A stretch of 64,000 bases of DNA from positions 2,170,001 through 2,234,000 of the forward strand of contig NC_089176.1 in assembly GCF_947507565.1 (NCBI RefSeq), read 5' to 3'. A program made the translations under genes and the position numbers. The DNA comes from Oscarella lobularis. Taxonomy: Eukaryota > Porifera > Homoscleromorpha > Homosclerophorida > Oscarellidae. Of the stretch, positions 1 to 14,110 are shown one piece after another; the stretch's first letter is position 1, and every line of letters begins with the position of its first letter. The notes under the pieces were generated by a model. It searched no databases, was not told the DNA's origin, and saw only the letters and a program-made list of their open reading frames with translations.

Positions 1-3000
1 TCGTCCAGATTTGCAGCGAGAGTTTCGTTGACAGTTTCAACAAACGACGAAGCAAAATCGTCAAAGCGAGTCAGTACCTCGTCTTCAACAAAGCTCGTCA
101 CTAGCCCAACTCCTCTTTCTAACAGGTCTTGACTCATTTCAAATACGTCTACTGTATTGAGCAAAGAAGTATTGAACGGTAGAGCGCCGAATATCTCTTG
201 AGATGCGTTTCGTAGAAAGCCTACAATTCTCGCAGATAGGTCAGTCATCGCGTCATAGCATACATTCCTGGCAACGTCGACGTAACTTTCTACTGTGGCC
301 AGCGTTGTATTAACCACACCGCAAACCTCATTTTCTACAGACTTGATGGCATTCGTTATATATTCCAATCCGGCATCGACTAAGCCTGAACTCAACATCG
401 ACTTCAAACCGAGCTGCTGAATGACGTTCGTTATTTGAGTGACGACAGAATAACCGCTCAGCTGACTCTGAAGATCCTGTACTACGCCTCTAGAAATATT
501 CAATGCAGATTGCATGCTTGTAACGATCACTTGGAACTGGTTCACCAGCTGCTTAGCAAGAGCTTCGCCGGCCGAAAAACCGTTACGAAAACCGTCAACT
601 ATCCTCATTCCGGCGTCGTGAAAAGTGGTAAGATTTTTTGACATGACAAGAATTTCGTAAATTGTGGAGAGTCCAGCCGATTCTATCACGCCAGAAAGTT
701 TTTCAGAAAAACCGGTGAGACTAGAGAGGATAGCAAAACCATCCAAGCTAACAGATACATTGAAGTTGAGCAATTGATCAGCCGCCTGACAGACAGTTGA
801 ACCAAACACCGTAGCTGGATCGTCCGGAAAAGAGTCGACGACTTCGGTGATAGAGTTAACGACGCCCGTTACATTGGAAACATAATTGTCCATCCGATCG
901 ATGGGATCGGTGATGTACGCGACGACCGAGTCGCACAGCGCCGTTAGATTTTGGAGTTTCTGCGTCACAAACGAATTCACGATCTCTTCGAGTCTTCCTA
1001 TGATTTGGTCAGCCAAATCAAGATCACGAAGCTTCAATACGTAGCCCTCTACTGTGTCGATAAACGACTCGGCCACGTAGCTAGCATTAATAGCCATGTC
1101 AAGCATTTCGACGCCCTGATTGATACCGTCAATTATTGGCGAAATAGGAGCAATGAGGCGGCTGATATCCGTGAACGTTTCCTCGAGAAAGTCGAGCACG
1201 TAGAGCACTACTTCGACCAAGGGTGCAATAGCATTTCGAACTTCTCCGACAAGTTTAACAGCCGTGTCCAAGACTACGTTTAGCAAGTTCGAGAGTATGT
1301 CATTCTTGAAGGCGACTCCAGCGGTAAAAATCACCTGTGCGTCAACCAGCTCGACGTCGAGAAAGAACATGTGAAGTCTGGCTTCGGCTTCATTGTGACA
1401 GTCGACGTCGAACTGTCCGTCGAATATAGATAGATATATTCGTACTAGATTTCGAAACTCAGCCCTTAGACTTGCTTTCATCTCCGATACTCCGAAGTCT
1501 ACGGAGTACGTTTTGTCGATTCCGAAATCCTTATCGACAAGAGGCTGCAATGGATCGATGTAATCCAGCGACCTCTTCACCAACCTCTCCTTGATGTCTC
1601 GTACCGAACGCAGTCTTTCTCCTCTCTCAAAAGCGTCGAGAGAAACGGGATCCTCGCGTGCGGAGAAAAACTTTCGAAGAATCGACTCGGAGTGAAGACC
1701 CTGATTGATAGATCGGTGATATAAAGCGACGAGACTTTCAACGGCCTCCGACGACAACTCTTCAGCGCGTTCAGACATCGCCTTGACAGCGGAACGATGT
1801 TCTTCGACCGTACAGCTAGAATTCCTTACGCTCTCGACGTAAATCGGTTCGACATCGCTCCAGTTGAAGTGACGCAACCCGAATAGAGCGGCCGACCGCA
1901 CGCTGCCCGAAGGGTGCTGAGAAAGATCGACTAAAGTCGCGAGGCTTCCGTTATGGGCCGCGCTTCCTATAGCTCTCGCGTACGTCGCCACGTGGGCATC
2001 GGATTCGTACACCGCGGGGCACGAACGCAGTCGCGATTCTAAGTGCTCCACTATCGTATTCATCATCTGATGCTGCTTTCGTTTGCGACTGATTCTCGCG
2101 ATGCGACCCAGGGACAATACTGCGGCGTGTCGCTCTCTGACCCCGACGTCGTCTTGCTCCCACGACAATTTCAGCAGAAAGTCAACAAGACGTGGATGCG
2201 GATCAATGACGTCAAACGTCGTCGATATGACGCGGAGACGATGCGACGTCTTCAGAGATGCGTTCGACATCATCTCAATAAGGCAATCCTGCCCGTAGTG
2301 CGATTCGATGAGAACTTGAACTAGGAATCGCCAACGGTAGGAACGAGGATTTTCATGGCGACATACGAAGTCGACAACGAGTCGGCTATTCGAATCGTTC
2401 TGACGTACGACGCTCTTGAGCTTCAGAACGCACTGCGACTGCTCCAACGTCGAGACGCTTTCGTCCGCTATGCAATCGACTAAATGGTCGAGATCAAAAG
2501 GCTTTTCTTCCTTGCCGAACTCGGCTAAAGGAATCGATTTTCCTTTAGGCAACTTGGCTGACACGGCTAGGCTGTCTCTAACGAGTGACGTCACATCCGT
2601 TTCACTTACGGAACGACGTCTACGTCTCTCGTCGTCACAGATTTGTCTGAAAGTCATTTTGGAAAACGCTCGCGTCTTCATACGATCTTCGGCGTCGCCG
2701 AAAAAAATATCCGGACGCTTTCGATCGCGAGTATGTGGTAAATGACCGGAAATGTGCCTATCAGATGATTGTAGAAAACTTCCATTGAAGAGTCGAACGA
2801 AATGATGTCGCTCCTCTTCTCGACTTCCCGGCTTGCCGCTCTCCTGCGACAGCCAATCGTAGTCTTCGTGATTGTGAATCTTGTAAACGTAGTATTCGTT
2901 GAAGCCTTTTCCGGGTTTCACGGTGAAGCGGGCTCGATGAGTGCCGCTGCTGTCAACGTCATTAGATTCGTACTCTTCAAGATGACTCATAGTCAAATTG

Positions 3001-3968
3001 ATGTTGAACGAAGAAACAATTCCTAAAAGAACAATAGTTCGGTGAATTTGGCCCCCGGGAGTTCTGCTCACCTTTCTTCATCGCCAAGGCTTCTGCGTCC
3101 GTGCCTTTAGGGTAGTATACACTTTGTATCACACCACTGCTGTCGTGGACGAAGTAAAAGGGATCGGAGAGTTTCTCTGCTAGATCTTTGTCCGGCTGGG
3201 AACGTTTTATCACGAAGAGAGGATCGCTAACCAAGCCACGAGGATTCTTGACTTTCATTTCCAGCAACCAAGACGAATTTTGATATCTTCCCAGAGAATA
3301 AATTTTGACCTGGAAAAAGGCAAAGACAGTATTACATAATTTGTCTTGCTAATACAGGGTGCATGCATGCCAGTGATAGTATGACGTCACGTAGGTGTGA
3401 CGTTGCCTTCGACGCTTAACGCGAGCTAAAACTCAACGGCTTCTTCGTTTGCAACCATCCTATCGAGCATCGTTGTGCCCGTGGAGTTCTGTTTGAGTGC
3501 CTACATTGAACGGAGCCGCCGATACGACGTCACGAAGCCCCAACGAGTTGGAGCGCATGCTCCGTTCGGTCAGCCGCAGCGAATCTGATCGCATCAGAAT
3601 CAGTACGCTGCTCTATGCATCCCAGTGACATGCGACAAAGCAACGCCATATTTCCGTTGAAGAGGGATTCGCTCGTGACGCGCGCGCTATGACGATCGAC
3701 CCCTTCGTAAGTTTACCTCAGCGGCCATCCCAAGTCCTCCGCTGCCCTTCGATTGAAATCCCAATTGCATGACGTAATCGTACAGCAGACAACGATCCGA
3801 TTCAGTCGCGTAGCTTAGTTCCAGAACTGATCCGGTTTGTTCGACATTGAGTCCGCTTCCGTTCTCTCGTCTGATAGCCTTCGGGGGGTGACGCTTGTCG
3901 GAAAAATGAGCGGACGCGCAAACGAGAAGGATAGCCCCGACGTAAAAGCCGTAGCTACCCATTCCCAT
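1..3968 (-). CDS. large lipid transfer protein (vitellogenin/apolipoprotein B-like), 5' part, runs off the left edge
   Basis: Three exons on the minus strand: 3717-3968, 3072-3309 and 3022 down to base 1, where the frame is still open. GT-AG sites and phases (0, then 1) match. About 1,170 residues are visible. They start with a signal peptide (MGMGSYGFYVGAILLVCASA). Next comes a segment resembling the N-terminal lipid-transfer domain of vitellogenin, apolipophorin and MTP, with a beta-rich part followed from about residue 320 by a helical superhelix. After that come long amphipathic helices (about residues 800-1170). A run of five arginines before SVSE near residue 296 looks like a furin-type cleavage site. 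Family members bind and carry lipid in secreted particles or yolk; the exact subfamily cannot be set because the C-terminal half (a von Willebrand D domain in vitellogenins) is outside the window. A TTTTTAG just upstream of the ATG hints at an untranslated first exon. Confidence 0.75.
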
Positions 3969-5060
3969 TGCTGACACGAGCTAAAAATAAGAAAGCCTTG
4001 CATTCAATAGTGGCCTTTGCCTTTGCTGCTGCTAAGAAAAACCGGATTCGTCGACGCGTGCCCCCATCACTCACATCGCGAATTGGAACATGCACCGGCT
4101 AAACAAGACTTTTTCGCTTGTGCTAGGTTGTAAAGTAGATAGATAATATTTTATGATAGGGCCCCGGGCAGCTAGCTTGCAAGGTGCTTCAGAGAAAGCG
4201 AGCGTCATTGAAAAACTGTCCTCGCGCCCGACCCGTTAATTGCATAAGAAGCGTAGTTCGTTAGAGCGAAAAGTCTACCGGATTCGTTTTGTCTTCCTCA
4301 AAAAAACTAGTTGCCAATTGAGCAAGCTGCCCGCCACTGTCTCGGCTGCGCTAACAATGCGTGTGAACGAATATCTGTAGATCACGTAGCTTAGTGTCAG
4401 TGCTGAATAGAACGGCGTGCTGATTTGCACGCCTGAAGGCACGCGTCCGAAATTTAATTTGAAAACACAAAGCGGTCTAGTTCAGTTCGCCTTAGGTAGT
4501 GAACACGTTACCCGGTAATGCATTGTGCAATATGGGGCTCTATTCCGATAGCAAACGGACCAGACAAGCTTTTGTCAGTGTTGATTGAACGCGGGGCTTT
4601 TGTCCTATAGAAGCCGGAAGTTCGTTTGCAGAGGTGCTCAACTATCTTGGCAACGGGAGGAGTACCCTGCACCTGTTACGCTGTGTCAGACAATAGAAAG
4701 TTGGAAGGTGAAGAGGCTTTTAACAAAGAGCTACTACGAAAGCAACAATAACGCGGTCTACCGGAATATTCTGAGAGGTACTAATCGGGTTCAAATCTCG
4801 TGCATGCAGCAGTTTTTAGTTCGACTCGGATCGGTCTGGGCTACCAGCACTGCGTGATTCGATCGTTAGATCCTAGCTGGCGGGTGACGTGGTATTTACT
4901 CCCCGTGCAGTTCAGGTTTACCTTTATAGTACTGTCGTCCGAAAGAGTTTTGGCGAGCACTGCGGTTCGGTTAAGGTCTTTCGCCTGCAATCTAGCGAGC
5001 GTGTAGAAGTATTTCCGGTCACGCTATTGTACGGGGAAGGGTGCGAAAGTGCCGCCACAT

Positions 5061-5272
5061 TCGCATAATTGTTCTCTTCATTTCTTGAGTGAGAAGACCA
5101 CGTTCGAAAGCGATACGTTTTTGTCCTAGAGTGGTGATTGCTTGTGAAATCATTGCTGCAGGTAGTCGCGTAATTGTTCTCGTCATTTCTTGAGTGAGAA
5201 GACCGCGTACGAAAGCGATACGTTTTTGTCCTAGAGTGGTGATTGCTTGTGAAAATCCGAGCATTGCTGCAG
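5061..5272. repeat. two-copy tandem repeat, 105-base period
   Basis: Copy 1 starts at 5061 (TCGCATAATTGTTCTC) and copy 2 at 5166 (TCGCGTAATTGTTCTC), with only a few differences between them. The paralogous place in unit B (about 15795-15970) has a single, rearranged copy, so this is a local duplication after the larger one or a loss in unit B. Confidence 0.8.
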
Positions 5273-5273
5273 C

Positions 5274-5313
5274 ATAGATAGAAAATATTTTCTATTTTCT
5301 ATTTTCTATCTAT
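5274..5313. repeat. AT-rich perfect palindrome, 14-base arms
   Basis: ATAGATAGAAAATA at 5274-5287 is the exact reverse complement of 5300-5313, with a 12-base loop. It lies directly after the 105-base tandem repeat and I did not see it in unit B. Confidence 0.8.
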
Positions 5314-5980
5314 GGCTGCACGTAGATCACTTCCTGATATGTGGAGTGCGTGTCTCTCGATACACTGTATCACGTTCCGCAAGCGTGCCGGGACTACAGT
5401 ATACGCATTGTCATTGTTGTTTTATATCCGGCTTTTGTTCTTACGTCCTTTCAACATCACGCCCCTTTTTAAATGGAGACATTAGTAACTGACGAAGTGC
5501 TTAGCACACTTGGACTTGCGCGCCGCGTGAAAGCCGGCAGGGTACTGTATGAGCGGCTAATATGTTGTTCCCTGCCTTTCGAAGGCCTGTGACGCATATG
5601 CAATTTGCCGTGCATCTTGTCGCGGAAGCATGAAACACGTTTGCCTTTGGGGACGATGCCCAAGGCTGTGTTCTTGCGGTTTTACTATTCCCACTACTCT
5701 AGGACTAAAATGCTTTTTGGATATGCAACCTCTCCCTGGAAGCGATCAATAATAGAATATTTCTGCGCTAATTATAAACGAACGGATGTCTACCACTAAC
5801 GCTGTCGCGCATACTTGTTGAAAACCTTGCTAAAATCAACTGAGTTGCATGCCTTTAGCATGTACATACATAATGTGTTAGTGTCGTGGCTAATGTTGAT
5901 AGCCATCGTTCTCTTAGAAGGCGGGCAATGCGTACGCAGTCTAGATGCCGGCTACCAAATAGCTTTTCTATTTTTTTAGA

Positions 5981-8900
5981 ATGCCTACGAAGTACGAAAT
6001 TTTCTGCACTCTTCTCCTGCTTTGCTCTCGTTTATGCTTTGTGATAGCGGCTAACTGTGCAAGTAAACTATTTGGTTTTAAATTCTCCATCTGGTATTGC
6101 GAATTATTTATAGAGGATTGCCGTATGACCGAATGGACTCCGTGGAGCTATACGTATCAAGTTGGAACGACGATCTGGGATGCGGAAAAGCGCCACTTCA
6201 GACAAAGGCAAATACTAGAGGACAACTACGGAAGTGGGACAGAATGTCCTGCAATGGAGGAGCACGAAACAATTTCCGGATATCCGTGCGACACATTTGC
6301 TGACGGACTATTTATTCCGACTGCCATCTCTGCTTTTGATAAAGCAAGAGTAGCAGCTAAAGGACGAGATTCTTGTTTGGTACGTACTGTACGTCTTACC
6401 TGGCTCCATTGCATCTGGTTCTATAGGAGCACGTCTGCGAAGGCAGAACTCGACATTATATAAACGGACTCACCGGCAACGAGCAGTGCGACAGTGACTC
6501 GGGACTTGATAGAGATGACGTTTGCGTTGATGAGGTTGACACTTGCTCGGGTACCCCATATTCTTGCCTTCCTGGATGCCAGTATCAGGATGGCGTGGGT
6601 TGCATGCGACTGAGTCCTTATTGCATTATCGATTCGGTGTGTCGTCAAAATTTCTATAGGAATCAGGAAAATCAATGCCAAGTACACGTTTTAATTGTAG
6701 TTCGTTTCGAATGCATGTATACGTTTGACGTTCTTTGTATGACAGTGGTGCGACGTTTGCGCCGACGTAAACGCGTGGACCGACATGAACGGACAGATGT
6801 GCAACGATGGAAATCTTTGCACGAAAGACGATCAGTGTCGCGACGGAACTTGCGTCGGCACCGACTTTTCGTGCGCAGCATGCGAAGAATGCGCAGGCGA
6901 CGGATGCATAGTGCAAGACGGATATTGTTATATTGACAACTCGTGCTTCACCGACCAACAAGCCAACCCAAATAATCAGCAGTGCTTAGTAAGATAAAAT
7001 AAAATATACGTTTTCGCATTCTAGCTAATTGCGTTACAGATATGCGACCCTTCTTCGTCGCAGTCCGTCTGGACGTCGAAGGACTCGACGTGTGACGACG
7101 ACGACTTGTGCACGTACGATGACCGATGTCAAACCGACGGACTATGCGAAGGCGTTTTGTTGTCTTGCAACCTCCCGTGCGAGTCGTGCCAGGGCGTGGA
7201 CACTTGTTATATTGAAGGCTGCGTAATAGATGGCATATGCGGTTGCCTGATCGCGGGCACGTGCTACAGGGAAGGAGTCGAAAATCCGGAGAACCAATGC
7301 CAATTCTGTCACACCGGAAGCAGTAGAACGGCTTGGACTAATTACGCTGACGGAAAGGAGTGCAACGACAGCGATCCTTGCACGAGAAACGATAAATGCT
7401 CCTTTCAAACGGCAGAATGCGCTGGGACAGATTTCTCGTCTGAGCCGGCGTGTACCGAACTTAGTCCTTGTGTCAGTGAAACGTACTGCGACGGAAATGA
7501 CTGTAAACCTATTTTCTACGACTCGAGCCAGCAGTGCTACACAAATACGGACTTTTGTGACTATCCAGACTTGTATTGCAGCGGAAATCACGCCGAATGC
7601 CGCTATTGCATAACCGATGAGCTGTGCACGTCGGTTACGCCTGAAAATTCTCCTAGGCCAGTTCCAGGTGTTGATTTGAGAGTAGCAAGCATTTTCGTTT
7701 ACAAGACGGGAACGTCGGATTACCTCGACGTAGTTTACGCCTCCAACGGAAACGGTTATCTAATGTTGACAAGTACCACGGAAATTAAAATAAGATTTCA
7801 GAATTACACTGTGCCTTGTGATGACGTGACGCTTTACTGGCAAATAGTTACGACCACTACGGGAGACGTTGTCTACTCTCAAGTAGACGCAGCGAGCAGT
7901 GATGGAACGTTGGACATCGAAGTGGCATTGACGTTCGAAAACGGCGGCGAATACCGAATTCTTGTAGACGCTAGGAACGTTCGAAATGTCAGTTCGTTCG
8001 ATCAGTCTGAAGACATTTTGGTGGATGTGACTGACCCTCTTATCGGAGAAGTCTACGATGGAGAAAGTGGAGGAGACAGAGACTATCAAGCCAGTACCAC
8101 GTCTATTGCCGCTCACTGGGACGCGAATTCGCTAATAGACGAAGAAAGCGGTCTGAACACGAGTTCGTATCAGATCGCTGTGGGTACCGTTGCCGGTGGC
8201 ACCGAGATCAGCGACTACGTGTACGCCAACGTAATGAACGGGGAAGTCACTGGCTTGGATCTCCAAGACGCTGTAAAGTATTTTGTCACACTAAAGGTGT
8301 ACAATTTAGCCGGACTCGTTTCTACTCGGTCGTCAAATGGCGTCACGGTTGACATCACCCCGCCTGTACTTGGAAAAGTCACAATAGTTAACAACACGAT
8401 CGACACAAGTGAAATAGATTACATAGTCATTCCGACAAGAAGGGTAGTTGCTGTACTCGATGGCTGCGAAGATCCTGAAAGTGGCATATTGGAGATCGGA
8501 TATCGATTCTGCGCTGAGAACGTCAACGACGCCTCGGACACGTCTTGCAACGACGATCGTGTCTACGATTGCCTAGATCCGAACTCGTGCCTACTTGACA
8601 TAGAACTTCTCGTGTACGAAGACAGCGAAATACTTGACGACGACGTCCTGATCTCCGGTTATTCTTACACGTTGGTGCTCATTGTTGTCAACGGCGCAGG
8701 AGCCTCTGGCTCTCTTTTTTCCAACGCCGTTATCGTCGATTATAGTCCACCAACAGCTGGCACGGTGCTTGATGGCGTTTCCGCAAATGCCGAAGTAGAC
8801 TTTCAAGCCGACAACACGTCAATTCGCGCTGTGTGGTTTGGCTCCAGCGATCAGCAGAGTTCTCTTGACTATTGCCAATTGGCTGTGTTTCAGGATTATG

Positions 8901-11900
8901 GCTTTCCGGGCGAGGAAATTGTTTCGCCATTTGTAGACGTATCGTTCGAAGGACAGACCACAGTGACGAACCTCGTGCTTCAAACGGGAACACGATACTA
9001 TCCCGTTCTGAAGTGTTATAACAAGGCAGGTTTATTTACTGCTTCTCCGTCGGATGGGGTTTTGGTTGACGCCTTTCCCCCCACGCCAACAGAAATAAAG
9101 GACATTCGCTACGAAGAAGATTTGCTGAGCAAAGGAACAGATGAAGATTTCCAGGCATCGCTAGATGGAATCAAATCAAAATGGAAAGTATTTTCGGCCG
9201 CCAGCGGTCTGGAATTCTGCAATTGGTCATTGAACAAAGGCGAATCGACACCGATTCCCCCGTATAGCTCGACTTATACTTTAACGACGCAGTTGGCCGA
9301 AGGTGGGTTCTACTTTGCATCGGTGCAATGCACTAGTTTCTCGGGACTTTCAACTACGGCTGAATCCGATGGAATGACGCCTGACAGCACAGAACCGGTT
9401 CCCGGAAACGTCTACGACTTATGTCCCGACTTTTGCGGAGTCGATACGGACATTTCCTACTCTTCTAGTGCCGACATCCTACGCTTTCGCTGGGAAGACT
9501 TCGTTGACGACGAAAGCGGTATCGACTATTATGATTGGAATTACGACGAGGAATGTAGCGGATTTTTTCTTCTGCTTCAATTTCAGAACGTAGGTAACCA
9601 GACCCAGGCTACAGCCAACGTCACTCTCGTCCAGAACACTGTCTACTGCGTCACGGTTCGCGCTGTGAACCGCGCTGGGCTGAAAACGGAGAGCAAAAGC
9701 AACGGCGTCCACATCGATCACACTCCACCGACTGAAGTCGCAGTAAATGACGGCACGAGCTCTACCACAGACATCGACTCTCAAGACAATAGCACGTCCG
9801 TTTCAGTTACGTGGTCATTGATCACAGACATGGAGTCGTATATCAGTGACCTAGAAGTCGGACTTGGCACTGAACCCAATGAAGTTGATACCGTATCCTT
9901 GACGCCCATAGGAAACGAGACAACAACGTTCACCTTTTACGATCTCAATCTCGAAGTAGATCAAGTGTACTTTGCCAAAGTTTGCGCAACAAACGGCGCT
10001 AAATTGACGACGTGCGTTCACTCAGACGGCGTTTTGATTGAAGCTCCGCCTCCGTTTTGGGACAGCGGCGTCGAGATCGGTGTTGTCCCGCCTCCTATTC
10101 GTTATCAGACCGGCGACGGGTTTCTCTCTTCCTATTGGTACAAGTTTCCCACGACGGGACAGCCCATTGAGGAATTTGCTTTTGGGATAGGAACTGCAGA
10201 GTTCGAAACAGATGTCATGAAGTACGTGAGAGTTGGAGCTAATCTTTCTCACGGTGCACCCGTTCATCTTATGAATGGCGGCATGTACTATGCAACCGTG
10301 CAAGTTTCCTACAGCTCTGGAGACGATCAGAAACCTGTTTCTTCGTATGGCGTTATTGTTGACACTACGCCTCCGATTGCGTCTCAAACCGTTTCAATTG
10401 TTATAGTTGGCGGAAATGCCGTTGAGGCTTCCTGGACCGACTTTGAGGAAAGAGAAAGTTTTGTGCGATACTACAAGTGGGCTGTTGGTACAACGTCATG
10501 TGGCGCAGAAGTGCACCGCTTCACCAACATAGGTAGAAAAACGAACGCATTTCGAAAAGTCGATTTTATTTCCGGTCTCAAGTATTATGTCACTGTTGTA
10601 GCGTTGAATAGCGCTGGACTGACATCGACGGCCTGCTCCGAAGGCATTCTCTTTGACGGCAGTCCGCCCGTTACTGGAACTGTGCGAGATGGACCTGACG
10701 TAGGCAAAGACCTCGACTATCAATCGTCTGAGAAGTCGGTGGCTATGAACTGGCGCAAATTCACCGATAGCGAAAGTGGAATAAAGCAATGCTTCGTTGG
10801 AATAGGTACCAGTAGCGACGACGCCGACGAGTTGGACTTCAAAGAGGTTCCGCCTGATATCACCTTCTATGAATTCAGAGACGTTGTTCTGCAACCCGGA
10901 ACAAAATATTTCTTTCTCGTGAAATGCCTTAACGCAGTTGGCCTTACCTCACAGGGTTCGTCTGACGGAGTCATAATCGACGCTTCTCCACCTACGACGG
11001 GCACTGTGACTACGTTACAGTATCAGTCATCTGTCAGCGAAATGCAAGCGCGATGGGAGAATTTCTCTGACTCAGAAAGTCCTATTGATAGGTATTTATG
11101 GGCGATTGGCAGTCAAGATAATGAAGGCGATGTACTAACTTTTCAAAGCGTTTATCTGAATGAAGATGCCACTGCTACTGGGCTGTCTCTAGTCGCTGGA
11201 GTGATCTATTACGTTACTGTAGAGTGTTGGAATAGAGCCGGTCTGTTGACTAAAGCAGTGTCAGACGGACTAATTGTCGATACGTCTCCGCCTAACCACG
11301 GAATCGTTTACGATGGCGGAAATGGCGATATTGACTGGCACGACAGTACAACTGGTATAGAGTCGCATTGGTCAAATTTTGGTGATCCTGAAAGCGGAAT
11401 CGTCAGTTACAAGTGGTATCTTGGAACGTATAAGGGCGGGTGCCAAGCGGCATCCGTTTTCAACATCGAGCCAGAAACGACATATTACAACTGTTATCAG
11501 TGTGTTTTCCTAGTTGGCGAAATTTATTATATTACTGTTGTCGCTATAAATGGTGCGGGACTGAAGGTGAATAGCTCTTCCGACGGTTTCACGGTTGACT
11601 TAACCGCACCTACTTCCGGAATACTGTCTGATCCCAAATGGGCTACAAATGACGTATTTCAATTTATGTGGACCGGAGGCAAGGATTACGAGAGCGGTCC
11701 GCCCGAGTGCGTACTTCACGCAGTGAGCGAGGAAGGCACCTCCACTACGTATCAACTACGAAATACCAGCGGCGGCATCGTCTTCGTCGAAAAGACGTAC
11801 CTACCAGAAGCTGTCGAATTAACCCTGTCTGTGAATTGCACAAATCGTGCTGGCCTTTCAAGCTTGTCTTCGCTGATATCAGTGGATGCCTCCCCACCTG

Positions 11901-14110
11901 TTGCCGGATTGATTCAGTTGCTGTACTATGACAGTGTTTCTATTACTATTGAATGGACACTATTCCGCGATCCTGATTCCGCCTTGACAGACATGGAGTT
12001 ACATTTCAACACAGTCGGGTTAAGTGACACTGTTCTTACTTCAGTCGCCAGCAAGCAGTACACTTACTTTCCTCCGGACGGAACGTATGTGATTGGAGCT
12101 ATATACAACGTGTCCGCCAAAGCGCTGAGCACCGTGGGGCTCAAGTCTCCCGCTGTCATTGAAACATATAACTTTAGCCAGCCTCAATCCTCACTTGACT
12201 CCAGCTACTGCTGTAGCATCGAGCTTTCTCTTGATAACGTCACCCTTACGACGACGTGGAGTTGGCGATACGAACTTGATGACGAGTCGACTCGGCTTGG
12301 ATACCGCTACAGATACAGCATTGGCACCGTTCCCGGAGGAACTCAGATCCTTCAGTTTACTTACGTAGGCACAACAAGAGAAGCTGTCTGTTCCGATTGC
12401 GTGCTCTTGCAGGGTGCAGAATACTACGTGACATTGCACGCCTCGACGGACAATTTTCAGACGTTCTCCAGCGGTCAGTCGAAGCCGTTCTTAATTGACA
12501 CGACGCCTCCATTTTCCGCTGGACCAGTGCTAGATGGACTGACAAGAGACAAAGATTATTATGCAATCAATGAAAGTTTTACTGCTACATGGATCGGCTT
12601 GCACGACCCAGAAAGTTCAGTTCAGTACTGCAACGTCTCGATTATAGAAGAAGGAATTGGGTCGATTGTGTGGACAATGGACAATAACCCGTTTCCCAGC
12701 GTGTCGGGTTCCGTTTCGGTGTGGATTCATGCGCATACGTATCGCACCAACTTTCTTTGCGTTTCTGGAAATGGGCTTTCGTCCGAAAAAGAATCTGATG
12801 GATTCACAGTCGACGAGACGCCTCCTGCTATCGGAACTGTAACGATGGAGATCCTCAATAACTGGCGACGTCTTGTCAATATATCGGGATCTTGGTCGCG
12901 ATTCAGAGATGACGAGAGCGATATCGCTTCTTACGGTTGGTCGCTCGTAGAAGCCGGAGAGAATGCAAACGAGCCGTTTACACTTGTGGGAACTGAAACG
13001 TCTTTCACAGCTACGGCAAACCTGACAGCAGGAGCCTGGTACCAGGTGATCGTGATTGCAACAAACGGAGTCGGCTTGCAGTCCAGCGCTACGTCTCCGG
13101 CGACGGTGTACGACTTGACAAAACCGATTGCATCGTACGTATACGACGGCGATCTGAGCTACGACGTCGACTACGTCGTTTCAGCGATAGGATTTTCGTC
13201 CACGTGGGATGCAATGACCGATCCTGAGACGGCTATCGTCGACTGTTTCTGGTACGTTGGAAGAGAACCGAACGGCTCTAATGTTCTCTCTCCTCAATCG
13301 GTTGACGTGGGGTCTGGTAGTGGTAGATGCGATGATTGCTTGCTAAGCAACGGCGTAAAGTACTATTCCACGCTTACGTGTTATAACGAAGCGGGACTAC
13401 AGGCTGTTGTTTCGTCCGATGGTGTGCTCGTTGATTTCACGCCGCCCATTGCGAGCAGGGTCTACAGTGGGAAAGGGAGATCTATTCACTTGCAGTATCA
13501 GTCTCACACAGATTCGACCGACTGCACTTGGGAAGAATTCAGCGACGAAGAAAGCGAAATTGATACATATACTGTATGCTTAGGTCAGGTGAAAGGCAAT
13601 TGTTCCGAAGGTAAAGCAGACGGGTTGCCCTCCAATGTTACTACTTGGACTCTCTCTGGTCTGAATTTGGAAGACAAGAAATATTACTTTTGCACCGTTA
13701 AGGCGCAAAATCGAGCTGGACTCAATCAAAGTGCTTCGTCCGACGGCGTCAAAATTGACAAGACGAAGCCGATTGCTGGGACTGTTGTTGACAGTTCCGA
13801 TGGCATATCGTCTTGCAGGTCAGATAATTCTACTACCATTGTTACGTGGTCTCATTTCCACGACTTTGATTCTGACATCGTTGAGTACGAATGGGGAGTG
13901 GGAACAATGAAAGGAACTGATGACGTCATTTCGTTCGAATCAGTTGGTCTGAAGGAGACTGCAACAAGCAATGCTACAATGCCAATTGGAATGGTTTACG
14001 TTTCTGTGAGAGCAACAGACGGTGCAGGATTGCAGGTCGTGGGCGTGTCTGACGGAAAACTTGTATACGAGTTTGGTGAAGTTCCACAAGGTTGTGTTTT
14101 GTTTCAGTGA
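5981..14110 (+). CDS. large secreted protein, copy A: TSP1 domain, cysteine-rich region, about 20 FN3-like modules
   Basis: Five exons: 5981-6062, 6114-6379, 6427-6681, 6746-6988 and 7040-14110, with consistent phases (1, 0, 0, 0) and 2,638 codons before TGA. Residues 1-23 are a signal peptide. A thrombospondin type 1-like domain begins at residue 30 (CRMTEWTPWS). From about 117 to 490 is a cysteine-rich region with repeated CNDGNLCTKDDQC-type motifs. The remainder, almost all one 7-kb exon, is about 20 modules of roughly 105-120 residues with the pattern W..F.D.ESGI..Y.W.IGT, YY.TV...N.AGL, SDGV.VD.TPP. I read these as fibronectin type III-like. There is no transmembrane segment or lipid anchor, so the product is predicted to be secreted, probably matrix or adhesive. 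The function of this architecture is unknown to me. Confidence 0.85.

Larger units (their letters stand above)
3969..5980. other. intergenic region between the lipid-transfer gene and large gene A
   Basis: No gene could be supported in these 2 kb, which should hold the divergent 5' ends of both neighbours. The sequence is paralogous to 14832-16554, with many small indels, as expected of non-coding DNA. Both large genes have TTTTTAG immediately before AATGCC, so a non-coding first exon and a spliced 5' leader probably lie here. It also contains a two-copy direct repeat and a palindrome, listed separately. Confidence 0.5.

Noticed and set aside
4775-4810. GGGTTCAAATCTCG, resembling the T-loop of a tRNA (also near 15540)
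   Set aside because: No matching acceptor, D or anticodon stems could be drawn around it, and the two duplicated copies differ by indels.
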